From assembly GCA_010015655.1 (NCBI GenBank), contig ML976698.1, forward strand, positions 362,282-426,281: a stretch of DNA of 64,000 bases, in the 5' to 3' direction. The stretch is from Bimuria novae-zelandiae CBS 107.79. Taxonomy: Eukaryota; Ascomycota; Dothideomycetes; Pleosporales; Didymosphaeriaceae. Both the position numbers and the translations under genes were made by a program. This document shows positions 50,171 to 61,261 of this stretch, one piece after another; positions within the stretch are counted from its first letter, which is position 1; each line of letters opens with the position of its first letter. The notes beneath the pieces are model-generated. The model had not been told where the DNA came from. It made no database searches and saw only the letters and a list, made by a program, of their open reading frames with translations.

Positions 50171-53100
50171 GGAACTAGTAAGAAATTAATAATTATAAAA
50201 ATATTACCTTACAAGATGGCAAGGATCTATAAGAAGGACCATTAAATAGTAGAAGTTATATAGATAAGGAAGAGTAAGCTCCAGAAGGAGGGACAAGAAA
50301 CTCTATCTATACCTAAGGAGTATAAAGATTTCGCAGAGCTATTCTATAAACAAGACAGCGAAACACTCCCAAAACCCTAGGAATAGGATCATAAGATCTA
50401 CTTATAAGAAAGTATAAAACTATCCCCTAAATAACTATTACTATTATCGCGAGACTAATAAGAATAGTTAGTAAAACAGTTAAAGAAAAACTTTAAAAGG
50501 AAGTTTATATAACTAAGTAAAAGCTTAATAGCTTTTGTTATACTATTTGTGCTAAAAAAGATAAGAGATTATAATTATACGTAAAATTTAGATAGCTAAA
50601 TAATAAATAATAAAGAACTACTACCTCTTACTACTAATAATAGAGCTTATAGATTAGCTCTAAAAAGCTAAGTCGTTTATAAAGTTTAATATATGAAATA
50701 GATTCTACTAGATACACATAACTGAAAGACACGAATAGATAATAGTATTTTAAATATAATATAGGTTATTTAAATTTATAGTTATGCCTATAGGACTAAC
50801 AAATGTCCATGCTATATTCTAAGTGGTGGTAAATAAGGCATTGTACGAATACCTGAATGTATTCTATATAGTATATCAAGAAAATATTTTAATATATTTA
50901 GAAGACACGGTTAAGGAGCACATATAACGCTTACGATAGGTGCTAGCCAAGATAAAAGAATATAGACTACTCCTTTTCCTAAATACATATAAATTCTACA
51001 CGAGAAGAATAAAATACCTTAAATTAATAATTTTAAAAAATGGGCGTTAAATTAAACCTAAAGAAGGTGTCTATAGTATAATCATAGTTATAACTTAAGT
51101 TAGTAAAAGGCGTCTAATCCTTCCTAAAATTTACTAATTTCTACTAAAAGTTAATTAAGAACTCTATTTTAAGATTACGGCACCCCTAATAGAGATTACT
51201 AAAAAAGAAGTAAAATTTAAGTAAGAAAAGAAATAGTAAAAAGCTTTTAAGAAGCTTAAAAAGCTCGTTCTTTTAGTATCCCTCCTATAAATACATAACC
51301 TAGAGAAACCTATAAGGGTTAAAATAAATATATTAGACTACGCACTAGGAGGAATCCTTTTATAATAGTATAATAATAGAAAATAGAGACTAGTATTCTA
51401 ATATTTAAGAAAGTTCTTAGAATAAGAACTTAATTATAACGTTTATAATAAGAAACTACTAGGGATAGTAGAGGCCTGTAAATAATAAGAAGCCTAACTT
51501 ATAAGAGTAAGCTTTAAGATAGAGGTATAAATAAATTACTAAAACCTTACTAGCTTTATGTTAACTAAGAAGCTTAATAGGTAATACATATAATAGGCAG
51601 AATCTTTAGCGAATTTTAACTTTACTATATATTATTAACCTGGAACGCTTAATAGCATCGCGGACGCTTTAATTAGGAAACTAGATCTTATAAAAGATAA
51701 ACTTAATTTATATAATATAGTGCTACGTATAAGGAGTAATAGGATAATTAAATATAATTAGTTAAAAATTAAGGTCCGCGTAGCTAGCCTACGGTATACG
51801 GGACTAGAGATATATAATTTTATGGCTATGGCTAACTTACGATAGAATAGCGCGAGGAATACGACCTGTTTAAAATAGGATTAATAAAAAATGATAAGAT
51901 TACAGAGATAGAGTTATCGTAAAACTAGGATATAAAGAAACCTTAATTAGAAGACTATACGATCTTAGAGAATAAGGTTACCCTAGTATTAAAGAAATAA
52001 CACGTTAGATTGTAAATAAATATACTATTCCTAAACTTAAGTAGATAGTAATTAAGGGTATAAGTAACTGTTTAGCATGTTACAAGGATAAGCTAAAAAG
52101 ATATATGTCTTATAGACTATTATAATTACTATAAGTAGCTAAACAACCTTAGTAAAGTATAATAATAGACTTTATAGTAAAGCTCCTAAGATTGCTATAG
52201 CTAAGAATAAGGCGAATATATAATACTATTATAATAATAGTAGACTACTTAACTAAAGTAGCTAAGTTTAGACCTATAGAAAAGTCTATAATAGCAGAAA
52301 AACTAGCTTATAAAGTAGATAATATAGTATTCGCGAAACACAAATCACTAAAGGAATTTATTATAGATAGAGATAAGCGCGTTACGTCTAAGTACTAGAA
52401 TACTTTTATAGTAGCTCTAGGTATTAATTAAAAGCTCTCGACGAGTTTCCATCCCTAGAATAATAGATAAATAAAATATACGAATTAGATCCTAGAATAG
52501 TATTTATAATTCTACGTTAATAAATAATAGGATAATTAGGTAGAGCTACTACTAATAGCATAACTAGTATGTAATAGCACGAGGTTAGGCACGATAAGGT
52601 ACTTACTACACTATGCTAACTATAGGTATAAGCTAATTACTTATTAAGACCTAAGGGATATAGAAAGCATTTCCATAAAAACCTAAATAAGGCTTAAAAG
52701 ATAAAGGAACTTTATAATATTTTATAAAAAAATTTATTTAAAGGGCTCTTACGGTATTTAAAAATGCTAATAAGTAAAGGGTTAAGGAACTAATCCATAA
52801 AAAAGGGGATAAAGTTTTCCTATTATGAAAAAAAACTGAGGATAAAATAACTTAGCCGAAAACTAAATTACCTCTAAGTAATCCCTTTTAAAGTATAAGA
52901 AACTAAGGTACCTATTATAACTAAGTTACTTTTACTACTAAGTATAAAGATATATCTTATATTTTATAAGTTATTTTTAGAACTAGCTCCCCTAGAGGCT
53001 CCAGTTAAGACCTAGTTAAACCTAAAAGATCATAAATATAAGGTTAAAGAAATTAGGAACTTAAAGATAATTAAAGGTTAGCCTAAATATTTAGTTAAAT

Positions 53101-53321
53101 AGAAAGGATAGCTAGAATAATACAATACCTAAAAACTAAAAGAAATCCGTACAAACTATAAGTTACTAGTATAAAGTTACTATTAGTAGCACCTAAAAAA
53201 GGGATAGTATCCTTAAAAAAGTTAATAAGAAAGTTAAAATAAAATAAAAAAATAAAAAAAAATAAAGAAGAATTAGCCTGTAGCTAGCCTAGCTTAGTAA
53301 AAAAGTATAAATAGCAATAGT

Positions 53322-53690
53322 TTAAAAGTAATAGTAGTACCTATACTTTTAAAACCTCCTTTTTAACGAATCTAGAATAATAGCTATATAAGTATTATAA
53401 GAAGCGAAAGCCTGCTCCTCTTCCTCTATTTATATAATCTTTAAATTTAAGAAAGCCGCCTCTACTTCTGCCTAAAGTAAGGCTACGCACTTTTTACGCT
53501 TTATAGCCTAAACCCTCTCTCACTCTTTCTTAGGGACCTAGAGGCTACACTTAGCATAAACCGCGATACAGGCAGCACACTACCTAGTAGTAGTATTTAT
53601 AAAATACTTTAGGATATTCTTCTCTTTATAACGCTTATAACGTATTAGTATTTCTAAACTTTAAGCATAAATATAGTTAGTACGCTAATA
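53322..53690 (-). pseudogene. Extra ORF antisense to Gypsy-D pol, Cys motif and charged helix
   Basis: Antisense frame from about 53690 to TAA at 53322-53324 with only a handful of TAG/TAA interruptions. It contains LEILIRYKRYKEKNILKY, similar to the Gypsy-C antisense ORF, then CAACIAVYAKC (C-x2-C-x6-C, the same spacing as the first half of the motif in Gypsy-B), KKERERV, KRKKCVALL, and an acidic helix with IEEEEQAFASY. It lies between chromodomain and 3' LTR like the others. The coding-like character (long intact charged helices) is stronger than in flanking non-coding RIP DNA. Role unknown. Confidence 0.52.
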
Positions 53691-53745
53691 ATAAAACTTA
53701 GTTAATAATTATTTTATTACCTTAGGCATAGTTAGGGAGCCTAGA

Positions 53746-54193
53746 TGTTACGGTCCAGAAGTCGACGGTGGGACGACGAGCCTTATGACGGCATCCGGGC
53801 CCCACCTCAGGCTTACGTAACGTCCCAGGCTGTCCTAGACGCCAAGACCATGGGACACCGTGGGACCACGTGACCCCGATCACGTGATGTCCCAGGAAAT
53901 CCCATGGGATCCCACGACACCAGGTTATGGGACATCGTGGGATTCTATAGGACAAGGAGGATATATATACAGGACAGTTTCCTTTGTTATGCTTCTTATA
54001 GTTAACTTACATATCTTTTGTACAAGTACGTTTTCCTATATAAACTAATAGTTATTTTATTTTACTATAAGATTAAATTATTTAGCCTCGCGCTAAGTGT
54101 CGCATTCACTTATACTATTAAATAATTTGTAAAGCACCACGATACCTTACCGCCCTAACCTGGATCGGAACAAGGTGTGAGAGCCTTATAACA
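53746..54193. repeat. Solo LTR, 448 bp, little mutated, palindrome-rich
   Basis: Begins TGTTACGG, ends CCTTATAACA, flanked by CTAGA (53741-53745) and CTAGG (54194-54198), a 5-bp duplication differing by one transition. The first half is packed with TGGGAC/GTCCCA motifs and the palindrome ATCACGTGAT (53879-53888). The second half is clearly related to the LTRs of Gypsy-C (shared AAGATTAAATT, CGCGCTAAGTGT and ACTATTAAATAAT blocks), so it belongs to a sister family. Confidence 0.88.
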
Positions 54194-54334
54194 CTAGGGA
54201 AATTTAGAGGAAAATATAATAAGACTCTACAAGGGGACGTGCTTACCTTTATACTTAAATAACTAATACTATATAAGACGCGCAACGCAACCCTATAATA
54301 AAATATAAAAATAAAGTATTAGAATAATAATTCT

Positions 54335-54345
54335 AAAGGGGGGGA
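54335..54345 (+). promoter_or_regulatory. Polypurine tract of Gypsy-D
   Basis: AAAGGGGGGGA immediately before the 3' LTR start (TG at 54349). Confidence 0.75.
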
Positions 54346-54348
54346 TAA

Positions 54349-54870
54349 TGTTATAATTATAAAAAATTATAGTAGTATAGCTATTATAAATTACAGGTTA
54401 GCAAGGAACTATATAAGAAGGCTAATATAACTTAGCACGCTAGTAAATAGGATAGAATTAGGTTAGTAATTATATAATTTGAATCTTACTAAGAGAACGA
54501 AATCTTAAAAAAATACTAGCTTAGTAAGAGAACTAAAAAATATTTTACTAAAAAGTAAGTCTTCTAAGAAACTAAAGGGATTCTAAGATATTAAAGAATA
54601 CAATAATTAGTATATAGTTTAAAATACTTTTTATACTTTTCCTACTTCTTATAGTTAACTTTTAATATACTCTGAGTACATCTTCTACAATAGATTCGTA
54701 AATCTTATAGTTTGTTATTTTATAGTTTATTATAGAATTAAATTATTTATAAACCCTATCGCTATTACTATTAAGCTCTTAACCACTAAATATATCCACA
54801 AGATATATTACTCTTAACCTACCCTCCACTAACCTAGATCAGGCTTAGGTACGTAAAACTCCTTGTAACA
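54349..54870 (+). repeat. 3' LTR of Gypsy-D
   Basis: 522 bp, TGTTATAATT to CCTTGTAACA, preceded by the polypurine tract. No partner LTR lies in the window, so its bounds rest on the TG...CA ends and the Fot1 junction. Confidence 0.7.
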
Positions 54871-54871
54871 T

Positions 54872-55065
54872 AAAGGCTTTATAGTACGTGTAATAAGCTA
54901 GGCCATAACGTGTAAACCTGCTAGAAGGCTAAAAGTCTATCTTTTAAATTAAATATTACTTTTAGTAGGTTATTTTTAAATAGTATTAATAGTAATAGTA
55001 ATAATTAAAATGTATAAGTTAGTGTTGTTAAGAAAAAGTGTACAGCTCGCTTATGGAATACGTTA
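54872..55065 (+). mobile_element. Fot1/pogo E, 3' terminal fragment of the same family as copy A
   Basis: About 195 bp matching 3233-3441 of Fot1-A (shared AAGGCTTTATAGTA, GTAATAAGCTA and TTAGTGTTG blocks), ending in the TIR GGAATACGTTA plus TA at 55066-55067. It carries only one copy of the CAGCTCGCTT subrepeat where copy A has two. The rest of the element was probably removed or displaced when Gypsy-D inserted. Confidence 0.85.
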
Positions 55066-55069
55066 TATT

Positions 55070-55991
55070 AGTTACTATGAAAAAAGCTATAGTAGTTATA
55101 ATAGCTGCAGAATTTAAATCTATGTGTATATAATAGTAATTATAAGAGTGTTGTTAAGAGATATCGGGACTTTTGTGCAGGTGTTGCATTTTGGTGGGGT
55201 GGCTCGAATCCATATGTGGCTCGAATCTATATAGCCGAGCTTATTGCTTTGGTCGAACATGTTGATGGGTGTTCCAAAGGAATGAACATGCGGTAGTTGT
55301 GCTAGTAGTTTTCAACGACACCAGCCTTTTTCGCGCCCAGTGCCGATTGCGCGATTCGCTTTGTCGAATGCGTTCGCGTTCAGATAATTGCGAGCATCCC
55401 ATTTATAGAAACGGGATAGCTGTGACAAAGGGTAGGCAAATATGGCCCAAGCGCGTGAAGACACGTATATGGGACTTCCTGTTGGTTTGAAGTTCTTCGC
55501 TGCCGTCGATTACGAGTTCTTCGCACTGCTCGGCCGAAATCGCAGGAGCCGGATCGGACCGAACAAGATAGCACTATCGACGCATCGCGCTGCATGATGC
55601 TCTGAGATGACATATTGGCTCGGATGCCACCCTGTAAAGCGATGCTCTCTTCTTGCAACACGCGCAGGGAGTCGCCCAGCTTTGTATTGCAAATCACACA
55701 GAGAGAGGAGAGCTACTAGAAGTCTCTCTATAAAGACCAGGAAAACATTCTCGTTCAAATTGTGTAAGTATGTGAAGTGGAGGTGTGAAAGAACGATGGA
55801 ATCGGGAGGAAGATTAAACCCCACTTTTATTTAGCGTGCGGTCCCCGCAATCTCCCTTTCCCTCTCCACCTTTTGTCTGCTCAACTCATCCAACTTTGGA
55901 CGGCTGCCATCACGCGAGAAGATGCTTCATTCTATACATAGCGGAGCCATCCTGTGACTATGCCTTGTAGCCCTTCACTCACCGCCTAAGA
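55070..55991 (+). promoter_or_regulatory. Upstream region of the Zn2Cys6 gene with a pyrimidine-rich tract
   Basis: RIP-type DNA ends near 55130 and the rest is normal. A C/T-rich run at about 55848-55880 lies about 110-145 bases before the ATG, the typical place for fungal transcription starts. Overlapping short frames on both strands (55269-55834) have no recognisable motif. Confidence 0.4.
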
Positions 55992-57386
55992 ATGGGTGAA
56001 CCCCGCGTACGTCAGCGCAAATTCGCGCCTCGCTCCCGTCAAGGCTGTCTGACATGCCGCGCACGCCGAAAAAGATGTGATGGCCAACGGCCTGGCTGTC
56101 AAAACTGCACTCGACTTAACTTAACTTGCGAATATCAGGCTCCACGTCGGATAACTACTGAACCAAACAACGCCCAGGACAGCGAGAGTTCCCCGGATTC
56201 CATGACTGGACCGCTGATGCCCTCACTGGACCCCTGGGATGCTCTTCCTGGAGACGAACCTGGAGAAAGAAAGCACTTACTGCGGTACTACATCGAAGCC
56301 TTCGTTCCGAGTGTCTCCGTGGCGACTACGCAATCAAGCTTCTACAAATTTCTCTATATTCCTTGGGCATTTAAGTGCGAGGGCATGCTTGACGCTATTC
56401 TTGCTCTCTCTTCAGCTCAGCTTGCGAGACGCATAGCCACTAATGACCGCGCGCAGCATCTCCGCAGTGTTTCAGCAAAGCACCAGCGCAAGTGCCATGC
56501 TTTTCTGGCCGACCGCGTCCCTGACAACGGCTGTCCACCTCGCGATGCCTTCCAGGTCATTGGCGTCATTCTGCTCCTCGTCGGCCTCGAAGCATTGAAC
56601 GGCGATAAGAGTACGAGATGGCTCTCGCAAATGAAATGTGTCCGCGGTATACTCGACATGCTGCCCGACACAGGGGGTTCGTGGGAGCTTGACTCCCTCC
56701 GGAGACACTTTACTTACCACAATACCATGGCTTCCCTCATGGCGAGAGTTTCCAAAAACGAGTCTCTTTTCGTTTATGACGACTTCTCGCTTAACTCCGA
56801 GCCTGGCGTACCGGTGATGGTCGATCCACTGATGGGCATCAACTACGACCTGTGCAAGCTGATTTCGCGTATACAATATGTGAGCTCGACAAACCCGGCC
56901 TTTCATCAGATCTCACAAGCTGCGTTTACAGTCATCGAGCGCGATATTCAAGGATGGACGTATGGAAGCCCGATCGGTGTACCGGGTCTTGAACTGCCTG
57001 TCGCTCTCGATCTGATCGCTCTTGCAGAATCTTACCGCCTGGCGGCCCTTATCCAGTTATACCGCACATCCTTATTACACAAAACGCTTGTGTCTCGATG
57101 CGCAAGTCGTGCGATGGAGTACATCTCGCGCATACCTCCAGGAAGTGCGGCCGAGTCTAGTCTGTTATATCCCATCTTCCTGGCAGGAGCGGAGTTAGAT
57201 AACGAGCCAGAGATAACGAAGATGTTCAAGAGGCTTGCGGAAATCCAGGCAAGGAATTGCTACGAGAATGTGAGCAACGTGCAGAAAGTGTTGGAGGAAG
57301 TATGGAGGCCGGCACTGAACGGGGGCCAGAAGCGTGACTGGGAAGACGTGCTGCAAGACTGGGGGTGGTCCTTCACATTGGGTTGA
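55992..57386 (+). CDS. Zn2Cys6 transcription factor, fungal_trans_2 type, 464 aa
   Basis: Single intact exon, ATG 55992 to TGA 57384-57386. The N-terminal GAL4-type zinc cluster has Cys19, 22, 29, 36, 39 and 46 (C-x2-C-x6-C-x6-C-x2-C-x6-C) inside a basic segment (CRARRKRC), which binds DNA as a binuclear zinc domain. A short acidic Ser-rich linker follows. From about residue 90 to the end is the middle-homology/activation region of the fungal_trans_2 (DUF3468) type, recognised by LLRYYIEAFVPSVS and MLDAILALSSAQLARR. Length is normal for this class. It is unmutated and has no neighbour cluster enzymes, so its targets cannot be read from context. It lies 1.04 kb from the small secreted protein gene, convergent with it. 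It could be a pathway regulator left behind, or accessory cargo; that is inference. Confidence 0.9.
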   Translation: MGEPRVRQRKFAPRSRQGCLTCRARRKRCDGQRPGCQNCTRLNLTCEYQAPRRITTEPNNAQDSESSPDSMTGPLMPSLDPWDALPGDEPGERKHLLRYYIEAFVPSVSVATTQSSFYKFLYIPWAFKCEGMLDAILALSSAQLARRIATNDRAQHLRSVSAKHQRKCHAFLADRVPDNGCPPRDAFQVIGVILLLVGLEALNGDKSTRWLSQMKCVRGILDMLPDTGGSWELDSLRRHFTYHNTMASLMARVSKNESLFVYDDFSLNSEPGVPVMVDPLMGINYDLCKLISRIQYVSSTNPAFHQISQAAFTVIERDIQGWTYGSPIGVPGLELPVALDLIALAESYRLAALIQLYRTSLLHKTLVSRCASRAMEYISRIPPGSAAESSLLYPIFLAGAELDNEPEITKMFKRLAEIQARNCYENVSNVQKVLEEVWRPALNGGQKRDWEDVLQDWGWSFTLG

Positions 57387-58425
57387 CGGCTCATCGACGA
57401 TTCGGGTTCTGTGATACCCTCTTCTTACGAATGATCTAAGCTACGTTGTCGTTAGGAACCGTTTTGGTCACATACTTAGGGCATACGTATCGATCACTGC
57501 CACGGAAAACCCTCCGAAGACACCGACGCGCGTCACACTCGCACGGGATATCCGCATAACCGCCCTCACCGCCCTCAACCGTCTCTAGACACTTATCGTA
57601 CTTGCGCATACGCAACAGTGCAATGGTAATGAATAGTTGCAGGGGTCGGGGACGCGCACACAGCTCTCGACGTGTCGCATGCTCTGAGAGCAGGTGGTTC
57701 CCGCAGCGCGTGCACCATTAGGCTTCCGCCCAGAGAGGACAGCGTTTGTTGTTACACAAAAGAGACCAACCGTGCCAGTCGCGCAATTGGTTATGCTTCA
57801 TCACCCCAATGAGATTACCGGTGTCTGCGGCACAGTACGAAGGAAGAGAAAGAGTGTGTGTTTGCAACGGTCGCGGGAAATCGAAGCTGGCGAGCAATGT
57901 CGTACGAAGAGGGATTGCCGTCAACTCGAAGGATCTCCGCGCACGATCGCAGCTGTGCGAACGGCAGCAGTGGCGTGGCTCCAGTCCACCAATTGGATTC
58001 CCCTTGGTCTCCTTGTCACTCGCTGTGTTGGATGAGCAGGAGCTACCACCTAAGATTATGACACGACCTCGATCAAATTGTAATATATAATACATTGGTA
58101 TGAAACCATTGAAGGTTGACCTTCAGTCCGTGCCCACTGCCATTAATACTACCCATGCCATGAGAGCATCACGGGTAAACCCTCCTGCTGAAGTCCAATT
58201 CACTCTAGTCCGCCCTCCGGCGGGCGTGAGCCCGCCATTCAGGTCCTCTTCGGCCGGTCGCCGCTGTTTTTGCAATGATAGCTCCTCGCAAGGCCAACCT
58301 TCCTGAAGTCCGCCGTGAAGTGCTGCTGGTCGAAGCTGCTATCATGCCGGACAGGACCCTTGCAATCGTGGTCACTGTTATCTGCTGTCAGCCTGTACCT
58401 ATTATCTTGACCGTTTTGAATAGAG
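57387..58425. other. Intergenic, no gene supported
   Basis: Normal composition. Between 57694 and 58095 four frames of 67-125 codons overlap on both strands, a pattern of chance open frames in GC-balanced DNA. It serves as the shared 3' flank of the transcription factor and the secreted protein gene. Confidence 0.45.
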
Positions 58426-58856
58426 TCACGCCCAGAACGTGCAGTGCAGGCAATTCTTGTAGCCATCCGTATCTCCCCACATACCGATACGGCCTGTGGC
58501 GATCCTAGGGTCGTCCCAGAAGTTCCGGCACGCGCCCGGAATAAGCCAGACCATTCCGGCTGGTTTCATATCTAATGCAAGCTCACAGGCTGTGGCGGGG
58601 CGCGAGGTCTGAACGATGAGCGCAATGTGGATGCTGCTGGGCTTGTGGTCGGTCGTCGGAGTCAGGTGCACGGAATCGGGCGAGACCGCTAGGTGGGAGG
58701 GCTCAGTATAACCTTGGAATCGAAATTTGCATTTTCATTGGGGCATATCATATTTGGACCAAATGCCTTGCTTTTGCGGGGAAGCTGCTATGTACCTGCT
58801 CCGAGCACGGTGAGGGCGAGGCCCAAGGCTGCAAGCGTGATGGTAAACGCACGCAT
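58426..58856 (-). CDS. Small secreted Cys-containing protein, 115 aa, effector-like
   Basis: Two exons, 58856-58796 and 58712-58426, joined across an 83-bp GT-AG intron, give one frame of 115 aa ending TGA. Exon 1 is exactly a signal peptide: MRAFTITLAALGLALTV then LGA, a typical cleavage site. The mature part (about 95 aa) has four Cys (TACEL, GACRNF, and NCLHC) that could pair as two disulfides, plus Trp/Gly-rich segments (IGMWGDTDGYKN). No known domain. An intron immediately after the signal sequence is common in fungal secreted-protein genes. Its place in a transposon-rich island beside an intact regulator is the classic setting of candidate effectors, but role and expression are unproven. 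Start chosen because the upstream ATG context opens directly into the hydrophobic core. Confidence 0.65.
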
Positions 58857-59441
58857 TGCGGCGATGCAATGATTGTTGAAAGCATGTGTTAAGATAGAGA
58901 TAGAGAGAAGTGATTATCGAGGAAGAAGAGGATTTGGCTGCCGTCTTGTGGAAAAATAAATAGGCAAGCGCCAGATCGTCGGTGGAAGGTGCGGTGGGCA
59001 GCAAGGTCAGGGGAGATGGGTCTTACATGGGTCTTTCAGTGTTCTTAAAATTACGGTTATGGATCACGCAGGGAAGGCACAACGAGCTCGAGAGTAGGGC
59101 TTCAGCTTAGGGATGCTACGCGCCACCCACAGCCCGCACTGCCTACCGCTTTGCGGAAACAATCAATTTCACATGCCCTATAATACAACTCATAGATTTT
59201 CTCTCCAAGGTGTCTCTTCAGCGGACAATTGACATTTAGCTCATGTTCTAAATGGCAAGAGCCTTCGCGAAAACCGAGCAAACTCCCTGTGTAGAGGACC
59301 CAACACCAACCGCACTGCATCATTGAGTAAGCGTATGACAACAGGCCAGAAGAAAATAAGCCCCCTAAAACCCCGCCGTCATTGTATAAATCCATCCCCT
59401 ATCTCAATGCTGTGCACTGTGCCGCACCTGCCACAAATTTC
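58857..59441. other. Intergenic; upstream of the secreted protein gene
   Basis: Normal composition. A 97-codon minus frame (59102-59395) overlaps a plus frame and lacks motifs; I do not call it. The promoter of the secreted-protein gene must lie here; no specific site is recognised. Confidence 0.4.
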
Positions 59442-60283
59442 CTACGGCTTGGCATTCGGAGGCGCCGTCGGATCCTGGTTGATGCTGACGGGGCGGAGAA
59501 ATTTGGATTCAGCCAAGAGATTTGTATAGGGAGCATCGGTCAGAACATGGTAGCCGCTAAAGGAAGTTGGGGCCCCGTAACAATGCCAGTCGTTGCTGAC
59601 ATGGACCTGAGAGCGTCGTGGGTTCCGCTCACTGCGGGTCGATGGGGCATAGAAAGCTGAGGAAGCACCGGTGGGCTCAAGCGTCGGAGCTTGATACGTA
59701 CCCACTAGCTCAACAGGGATTATTTCGTGCCAGTTGTTGGTCTTGAGCTTGTGATAGTAATTTTGCGTGATGAGCTCAGAGATCTAGGGAGTGACACTTG
59801 GGATCACACTCGGAGGAGCATGGAGATCAAGAAACTCTTTCGAAGCCCAAATATTACCACCATTTGGGAACCTTCTGGGTGGTACCAATGACGTGGGGGT
59901 TCTGAGTAGTCTGTAGTGTTCTACCGTCGTTGTTGGTTACAGCTCTGAGAAGATCATCGGTCATGCGGTTAGCAATTTCCAAATACTCCGAGCGTCCAAA
60001 TCCGATATCGTCACCTCAGATGCTGCCACCATGGGTACTATGCCCACCTGGATGGTTCCAGTGGACCGATGAACATGCTTTTCAAATCTCCATATAGTGT
60101 GAAGACAAGGTCTTGAGCATGGACCAATGTGTCGACCCAGCAGTACAAACTGCCTATAACCAGCACCACATCCACAATTCCTGCATTTTGAGGCAGGGGC
60201 TCAGTGAGGATCCACGACGGTGAAGCTGTTTCCGGTGTGCCTTTCATCCTAAGCAGTATACATTGGGAGAGATTGGCCGACAT
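59442..60283 (-). pseudogene. Decayed gene of unknown family
   Basis: Protein-like blocks line up along the minus strand in shifting frames. 60283-60038 gives MSANLSQC through WVDTLVHAQDLVFTLYGDL. About 60035-59850 gives DDIGFGRSEYLEIANRMTDD then AVTNNDGRT. About 59850-59442 gives WASKEFLDLHAPPS through CYGAPTSFSGYHV and ends NAKP-stop. At least one frameshift and one internal stop (near 59784) separate them. The substitutions do not look like RIP, so this is ordinary decay, or a multi-intron gene I could not splice. I do not recognise the family. Confidence 0.45.
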
Positions 60284-61261
60284 TTAATACAAAGTTTCGG
60301 CTCAGTATCTGGGTTGTAAACTTGGTTAAGGCTGGAACCTCGTGCACGTCTCCTGGTCGGACTCGAGTTCAATAGATGCTCGGTAGTGCGGTAGTAAATG
60401 GGCGAGTCTTAAGTTCGATTGGGTCGTGTTGCACAGCGTTCAATTGTCGTGTGTAAGTCTGACAATAGGCGTTAATCGCTAGATAAACTGGCGGAGGAGC
60501 AAAGCGACAGAGGGATTCCAGCTACTTTTAAGACTGGCGTTGGTAGCAGGCGCAGCTGGCCTGGACAAACGGCCGCCGTACTGTGCGCTAATGATCGGGT
60601 GGCGCAGCACGCTAAGCGAATTCTAGTGTGAAAACCCAGCATATATGAAGGTACACGTCACGTGCATATGTTTTAGTTTCCTAAGCGAATTGAAACAAGG
60701 CGTCGAGACTTATCTATCGTTCCGTTCATCTAGGCGTGGTCCTCACACCACCTTTTGGAATTTTAAGAAAGTGGTAAAATTACTAAATCTTTATCTTGCT
60801 CCTCTTAGTTTTATCTAAAATTCTACTTCTAGCTACTCTTAGGCACCGCACGCGTGTAGTAAGTTAATAATAATAATAAAAACGCCTTAAAGGCCCCTTT
60901 TAGGAGCCTTTATAATAACTCGCCCCCTAGACCTTAAGTATACGCGATAGACTAATATTTAGCAACTTTTTAAAAAGCACTAATAGACTAATATTTACTT
61001 TTTTAGATGCCTTTCCTTTAGTAGAGACGTGTTTATTTACTTAAAACTACTATAAATATAGTAGTCAACCCCCTTAACTCTTATCTTATAACTGTATATA
61101 AGGTAGTAAAGACCCAAAAAAAGTTATAATAATTATAGCTAAAGCTATTAATTACTATATTACTAATTTAAAGCACCTAAAGGAGCTAGTAGATACTTTT
61201 ACCCTTTATAACTACCTTATATAGATAATAAAAAATTTAGCTACGCTAAGTCTTTATCCTA
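60284..61261. other. No gene; normal DNA to about 60750, then RIP-mutated
   Basis: The composition switch near 60750 is abrupt. The AT-rich part (60780-61261) has no legible transposon domain. A direct repeat AGACTAATATTTA occurs at about 60950 and 60983. Confidence 0.5.

Larger units (their letters stand above)
50171..54870 (+). mobile_element. Chromodomain Ty3/Gypsy-D retrotransposon, 5'-truncated, RIP-dead
   Basis: Pol relic on the plus strand. The pre-RT linker SIPKEYKDFAELFYKQDSET is at 50308-50367, reverse transcriptase at about 50390-51130, RNase H at about 51190-51660, integrase at about 51920-52560 and chromodomain at about 53030-53200 (KYLVKxKGQLE). A polypurine tract and the 3' LTR (54349-54870) follow. 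No 5' LTR or gag was seen. An ORF antisense to pol lies at 53322-53690, and a solo LTR is inserted at 53746-54193. Its 3' LTR directly abuts the Fot1-E fragment. Confidence 0.82.

Noticed and set aside
57694..58095. Cluster of 67-125-codon frames downstream of the regulator
   Set aside because: Four frames overlap on both strands with no protein character; chance openness.
59102..59395. 97-codon Cys-containing minus frame as a second secreted protein
   Set aside because: No signal peptide and no domain; overlaps other frames.
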